Shown one piece after another: positions 60,730 through 64,000 of a stretch of 64,000 nucleotides of DNA. The position numbers were made by a program, and so were the translations under genes. Each line of letters begins with the position of its first letter. Position 1 is the first letter of the stretch. Origin of the DNA: Blautia sp. An249 (GTDB taxonomy: Bacteria; Bacillota; Clostridia; Lachnospirales; Lachnospiraceae); NCBI RefSeq assembly GCF_002159835.1, contig NZ_NFJL01000007.1:118007-182006 (forward strand), read 5' to 3'. The notes beneath the pieces were generated by a model. The model made no database searches and had not been told where the DNA came from. It worked only from the letters and a program-made list of their open reading frames with translations.

Positions 60730-61644
60730 ATGTTGGATGTTTGTTTGTTAGGATCCGGGGGAATGATGCCCCTGCCTCACCGCTGGCTGACAGCCCTGCT
60801 GACCAGGTACAACGGCAGCAGTCTGCTGATTGACTGCGGAGAGGGAACGCAGATTGCCATGAAAGAAAAAGGCTGGAGCTTTAAGCCCATTGATGTGATC
60901 TGTTTTACTCATTATCACGGGGATCATATTTCCGGACTGCCTGGTCTTTTATTAACCATGGGAAATGCAGATCGCAGGGAACCTTTAACTTTAATCGGGC
61001 CGAAAGGTCTGGAGCGGGTGGTTACAGCTCTTCGTGTGATTGCCCCGGAGCTGCCCTTTGAACTGCGTATGATAGAACTGACGAAACCGGAGGAACACCT
61101 GGAGCTGAATGGATACCATATTACGGCTTTCCGGGTCAACCATAATGTGCTTTGTTACGGTTATACCCTGGAGATTAAGAGACAGGGACGGTTCTCTCCG
61201 GAGAGGGCCAGGGAACAGCAGATTCCACTGAAATTCTGGAATCCTCTGCAGAAAGGACAGACCATACAGACAGAGGAAGGAGACTGCTATACACCGGACA
61301 TGGTGCTTGGGCCGGCGAGAAAAGGCCTGAAACTTACTTATACAACCGATACACGTCCAACAGAATCCATTTTAAAAAATGCCAGGGGTTCGGATTTGTT
61401 TATCTGTGAAGGGATGTATGGAGAAAAGGACAAACTGGCGAAGGCAAAAGAGTATAAGCATATGACTTTTTATGAGGCGGCCAGACTGGCGAAAGATGCG
61501 GAAGTTTCCCAACTGTGGCTGACTCATTACAGTCCGTCCCTGGTGCATCCCGAAGAATTTCTGAAAGAAACCAGGGAGATTTTTCCTGAGACGTATCCGG
61601 GAAAAGACGGGAAATTTGTGGAATTGATGTTTGAGGAGGAGTAA
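60730..61644 (+). CDS. rnz: Ribonuclease Z-like metallo-beta-lactamase-fold protein
   Basis: A 304-residue MBL-fold protein of the RNase Z type: [18 protein letters not shown], zinc motif H61-Y-H63-G-D65-H66, [11 protein letters not shown], the exosite-like segment [19 protein letters not shown] (tRNA-arm position), YTTDTRPT and the C-terminal LTHYSP. RNase Z trims the 3' trailer of pre-tRNAs, which suits a neighbourhood of t6A genes and tRNAs. TsaD starts 5 nt after its stop. Confidence 0.85.
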   Translation: MLDVCLLGSGGMMPLPHRWLTALLTRYNGSSLLIDCGEGTQIAMKEKGWSFKPIDVICFTHYHGDHISGLPGLLLTMGNADRREPLTLIGPKGLERVVTALRVIAPELPFELRMIELTKPEEHLELNGYHITAFRVNHNVLCYGYTLEIKRQGRFSPERAREQQIPLKFWNPLQKGQTIQTEEGDCYTPDMVLGPARKGLKLTYTTDTRPTESILKNARGSDLFICEGMYGEKDKLAKAKEYKHMTFYEAARLAKDAEVSQLWLTHYSPSLVHPEEFLKETREIFPETYPGKDGKFVELMFEEE

Positions 61645-61648
61645 AACA

Positions 61649-62668
61649 ATGGAAGATATACAGATTCTGGCGATTGAAAGTTCCTGTGATGAAACCGCAG
61701 CTTCCGTGGTAAAAAACGGGAGGACGATTTTGTCTAATGTGATTTCTTCCCAAATAGAACTTCACAAGTTATATGGAGGCGTAGTCCCGGAAATTGCGTC
61801 CAGAAAACATATTGAGAAGATTAATCAGGTGATTGAACAGGCGCTGGAGGACGCAAATGTTACCCTGGATGAGATAGACGCTGTTGGAGTTACCTATGGC
61901 CCGGGTCTTGTGGGCGCTCTTTTGGTGGGAGTGGCGGAAGCAAAGGCCATAGCCTATGCCAGGAAACTGCCGCTGGTAGGGGTGCACCATATTGAGGGGC
62001 ACGTATCTGCCAATTATATTGAGCATCCGGATTTGGAACCTCCGTTTTTATGTCTGATTGTTTCCGGAGGACATACCCATCTGGTGATCGTGAAAGAATA
62101 CGGAGTTTTTGAAATTCTGGGAAGAACCAGGGACGACGCAGCCGGAGAAGCCTTTGATAAAGTGGCCAGAGCCATCGGTCTGGGATACCCGGGCGGGCCT
62201 AAGATTGACAAATTATCCAAAGAAGGAAACCCAAAAGCCATTGAATTTCCAAGGGCGAAAATTGACGGATGTCCTTATGATTTCAGCTTCAGCGGTGTAA
62301 AATCAGCGGTATTAAACTATATGAATCAGGCCAAAATGAAAGGAGAAGAAGTGAATCGGGCAGATTTGGCAGCTTCTTTTCAGGCGGCTGTGGTGGATGT
62401 CTTAACAGAGCATACCATGAGGGCGGCAGAAGATTACGGAATTACCAAAATAGCCATTGCAGGGGGCGTGGCTTCCAACCAGACCCTGCGGGCGGCCATA
62501 GAGAAAGCCTGTAAGCAGAGAAATTTCCGTTTTTATTGTCCGTCTCCGATTTTCTGTACGGATAATGCGGCAATGATTGGGGTGGCGGCCTATTATGAGT
62601 ATCAGAAAGGCGTCCGTCACGGATGGGATTTAAATGCGGTGCCGAATTTAAAGCTGGGAGAGCGTTAG
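61649..62668 (+). CDS. tsaD: tRNA N6-adenosine threonylcarbamoyltransferase TsaD
   Basis: A 339-residue Kae1/Gcp-family enzyme that transfers threonylcarbamoyl to A37. Seen: [27 protein letters not shown], the metal-binding HxxxH (His114 and His118 in HHIEGH), [13 protein letters not shown] and [15 protein letters not shown] 61649 follows GAGGAGGAG; a TTG-like earlier frame overlaps the rnz stop. It completes the t6A set with tsaE and tsaB, only 1.8 kb upstream. TsaC (threonylcarbamoyl-AMP synthase) is not in the window. Confidence 0.95.
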   Translation: MEDIQILAIESSCDETAASVVKNGRTILSNVISSQIELHKLYGGVVPEIASRKHIEKINQVIEQALEDANVTLDEIDAVGVTYGPGLVGALLVGVAEAKAIAYARKLPLVGVHHIEGHVSANYIEHPDLEPPFLCLIVSGGHTHLVIVKEYGVFEILGRTRDDAAGEAFDKVARAIGLGYPGGPKIDKLSKEGNPKAIEFPRAKIDGCPYDFSFSGVKSAVLNYMNQAKMKGEEVNRADLAASFQAAVVDVLTEHTMRAAEDYGITKIAIAGGVASNQTLRAAIEKACKQRNFRFYCPSPIFCTDNAAMIGVAAYYEYQKGVRHGWDLNAVPNLKLGER

Positions 62669-62670
62669 AA

Positions 62671-63381
62671 ATGGAAAAGTGTACAGCCATCGTACTGGCG
62701 GCCGGCCAGGGAAAACGAATGAATACCAAAGTGCATAAGCAGTTTCTGCTTCTTCAGGGAAAACCAGTGCTTTATTATTCTCTGAAGTGTTTTGAAGAAA
62801 CACCCTGGATAGAGGATATTATTCTGGTTGCCGGGAAAGAAGAGTGTCAGTACTGCAGGGAGGAAATTGCAGATAAATACGGATTTAGGAAAATCCGGAA
62901 AATTGTGCCCGGGGGGAAGGAACGATATGACTCTGTCTACCAGGGACTACTGGCATGTGAAAATACGGAGTACGTGTTTATTCACGATGGCGCAAGACCT
63001 CTGCTTACCCGGGGGATCCTGGAAGAGAGTTTCCGGGAAGTGAAAAAATGGAATGCCTGCGTAGTGGGAGTGCCTTCTAAAGATACAGTGAAAATAGCAG
63101 ATGAAAATCAGTGTGTGGCAGAAACGCCAAGCCGGGACAGGGTATGGATTATTCAGACCCCCCAGGTGTTCCGGTATTCTCTTATTAAAGAGGCCCATGA
63201 TTCTATCCGTGGAAAAGAGCTTTTCCAAATTACAGACGACGCCATGATTGTAGAACAGGAAACCGGATGTAAAGTGCGGTTAGTCCAGGGGGATTACCAG
63301 AACATTAAGATTACCACACCGGAAGATCTGGTGCTTGCAGAAGCTTTTTTAAGAGGTTTTCAGAAAGATGAAAAAAATTGA
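62671..63381 (+). CDS. ispD: 2-C-methyl-D-erythritol 4-phosphate cytidylyltransferase
   Basis: A 236-residue cytidylyltransferase of the MEP isoprenoid pathway. CTP-binding TAIVLAAGQGKRMNTKVHKQF, VPGGKERYDSVYQGL, VFIHDGARPLL, DRVWIIQTPQVF and NIKITTPEDLVLAE are all present. ATG 62671, 2 nt after the tsaD stop, with GGGAGAG upstream. Last gene of the cluster; no hairpin terminator is evident before the tRNA promoter. Confidence 0.94.
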   Translation: MEKCTAIVLAAGQGKRMNTKVHKQFLLLQGKPVLYYSLKCFEETPWIEDIILVAGKEECQYCREEIADKYGFRKIRKIVPGGKERYDSVYQGLLACENTEYVFIHDGARPLLTRGILEESFREVKKWNACVVGVPSKDTVKIADENQCVAETPSRDRVWIIQTPQVFRYSLIKEAHDSIRGKELFQITDDAMIVEQETGCKVRLVQGDYQNIKITTPEDLVLAEAFLRGFQKDEKN

Positions 63382-63400
63382 AAAAAACGGAAATTTGTTA

Positions 63401-63429
63401 TTGACATAGAAAGACAATATTGCTATAAT
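63401..63429 (+). promoter_or_regulatory. tRNA-Ser operon promoter
   Basis: Perfect consensus: TTGACA (63401-63406), 17-nt spacer, TATAAT (63424-63429), 41 nt before the first tRNA. Confidence 0.9.
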
Positions 63430-63470
63430 ACTTTTTGCGCTGACGAAGTGCAAAACAAAAAAATACCTTT

Positions 63471-63556
63471 GGAGAGGTATCGAAGTGGTCATAACGAGGC
63501 GGTCTTGAAAACCGTTTGTCCGCAAGGGCGCGTGGGTTCGAATCCCACCCTCTCCG
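63471..63556 (+). tRNA. tRNA-Ser (anticodon TGA)
   Basis: A class II tRNA of about 86 nt: acceptor GGAGAGG/CCTCTCC, anticodon loop CTTGAAA giving TGA (reads UCA), long variable arm, T arm GTGGGTTCGAATCCCAC. CCA is not encoded. Confidence 0.95.
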
Positions 63557-63589
63557 TTCTGCAGGATGCAGAGAAAGCTAGGACAATTT

Positions 63590-63679
63590 GGAGAAGTACC
63601 CAAGCTGGCCGAAGGGGCTCCCCTGGAAAGGGAGTAGGTCGTTAATAGCGGCGCGAGGGTTCAAATCCCTCCTTCTCCG
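63590..63679 (+). tRNA. tRNA-Ser (anticodon GGA)
   Basis: About 90 nt: acceptor GGAGAAG/CTTCTCC, anticodon stem CTCCC/GGGAG with loop CTGGAAA giving GGA (reads UCC and UCU), long variable arm, T arm GAGGGTTCAAATCCCTC. CCA is not encoded. A T7 run follows directly. Confidence 0.95.
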
Positions 63680-63680
63680 T

Positions 63681-63708
63681 TTTTTTATGAAGAATCCTTC
63701 ATAAAAAA
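63681..63708 (+). terminator. Palindrome after the tRNA-Ser pair
   Basis: TTTTTTATGAAG (63681-63692) pairs perfectly with CTTCATAAAAAA (63697-63708) around a 4-nt loop. The T run right after the tRNA can terminate it; the palindrome is A/T-rich and could work in either direction. Confidence 0.55.
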
Positions 63709-63734
63709 CCACAGAAAAAAGTTTGAAAAAGTTG

Positions 63735-63763
63735 TTGACAAGCTTGGGAAGCTGTGGTAAGAT
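63735..63763 (+). promoter_or_regulatory. Tandem promoter P1 (probable rRNA operon)
   Basis: TTGACA (63735-63740), 17-nt spacer, TAAGAT (63758-63763). Confidence 0.8.
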
Positions 63764-63820
63764 AACAAAGTTGCTGAGCGAAACAGAGAACAAAAGCTTT
63801 GAAAAAAGTTAAAAAAGTTC

Positions 63821-63849
63821 TTGACAAGCCTGGATGAAGATGGTAAAAT
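63821..63849 (+). promoter_or_regulatory. Tandem promoter P2 (probable rRNA operon)
   Basis: TTGACA (63821-63826), 17-nt spacer, TAAAAT (63844-63849). Flanks resemble P1 (AAAAAGTT before, ACAAGC after the -35), suggesting duplication. The remaining 150 nt show no open gene and look like an untranslated leader, as before a 16S gene. Confidence 0.8.
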
Positions 63850-64000
63850 AAACGGGCTGTCGAAAACAGCAGCGAAGAACCATGATAACTGAACAGTAAA
63901 ACACAGACCCGAAAATTCTTTACAAAACGAACGGTTCACGAACCGAAACAGTAAAAAAGGAACAAGGATAGCCAAAGGTTATCCTGGGACAAGAAACTAA

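Noticed and set aside
63471..63679. Functional link between the t6A genes and the adjacent tRNA-Ser genes
   Set aside because: t6A is placed on tRNAs reading ANN codons; these two read UCN codons, so adjacency is not a substrate relation.

Overview
The window reads as a chromosomal segment of an anaerobic Gram-positive gut Clostridia, most likely Lachnospiraceae. The case rests on strong AGGAGG-type ribosome sites, Firmicutes-type housekeeping clusters (DUF1385-prmC-prfA, uvrC-hprK-glk, tsaE-tsaB-rimI, zinc-type L31), an ECF riboflavin transporter, a CspB-like S8 protease, TRAP transport and very large secreted plant-glycan hydrolases. The family is inferred from gene content; no rRNA gene lies inside the window.

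Layout: 1-14.4 kb is mostly housekeeping: the 3' end of a RibU-like gene, a NUDIX hydrolase, an S8 protease, hisC, a small export protein, an amidohydrolase, rho, rpmE, DUF1385-prmC-prfA, a nucleotidyltransferase, glmM and a TPR lipoprotein. From 14.7 to 46.6 kb lies an accessory glycan and acid-sugar island. Three giant secreted proteins are encoded: 1621 aa with a GH127 beta-L-arabinofuranosidase module, 3650 aa with four GH43 modules, and 2373 aa with two GH43 modules. All have a signal peptide, an acidic linker, LamG-like and Ig-like modules and a closely related C-terminal fibronectin-like array. Between giants 2 and 3 sit a PrpR_N-type regulator with a degenerate AAA+ domain and a divergent six-gene operon: PPC/DUF296 protein, beta-hydroxyacid dehydrogenase, TRAP DctP-DctQ-DctM, and a fused acid-sugar kinase/class II aldolase. 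The operon resembles threonate/erythronate catabolism, but the usual isomerase is absent.

From 46.8 to 64 kb the content is again mostly housekeeping: an acidic exported protein, uvrC-hprK-glk, a class A PBP with a repetitive tail (minus strand), an orphan PLP decarboxylase, a GT2 glycosyltransferase, a YigZ-family protein, a cyclophilin, a t6A/RNase Z/ispD cluster, two tRNA-Ser genes, and duplicated consensus promoters that probably drive an rRNA operon starting just past the right edge.

The most interesting features are these. An A-rich ~20-bp element, tandem at two loci and single at the third, lies upstream of all three giant genes and suggests one regulator controls them. Giant 2 is multi-catalytic and built from duplicated blocks, including propeller-like segments without catalytic residues. 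The acid-sugar operon pairs a fused kinase-aldolase with a PPC protein of unknown role. Several hairpins sit inside leaders or between operon genes, notably a terminator between dctP and dctQ and a terminator-like hairpin in the leader of giant 2.
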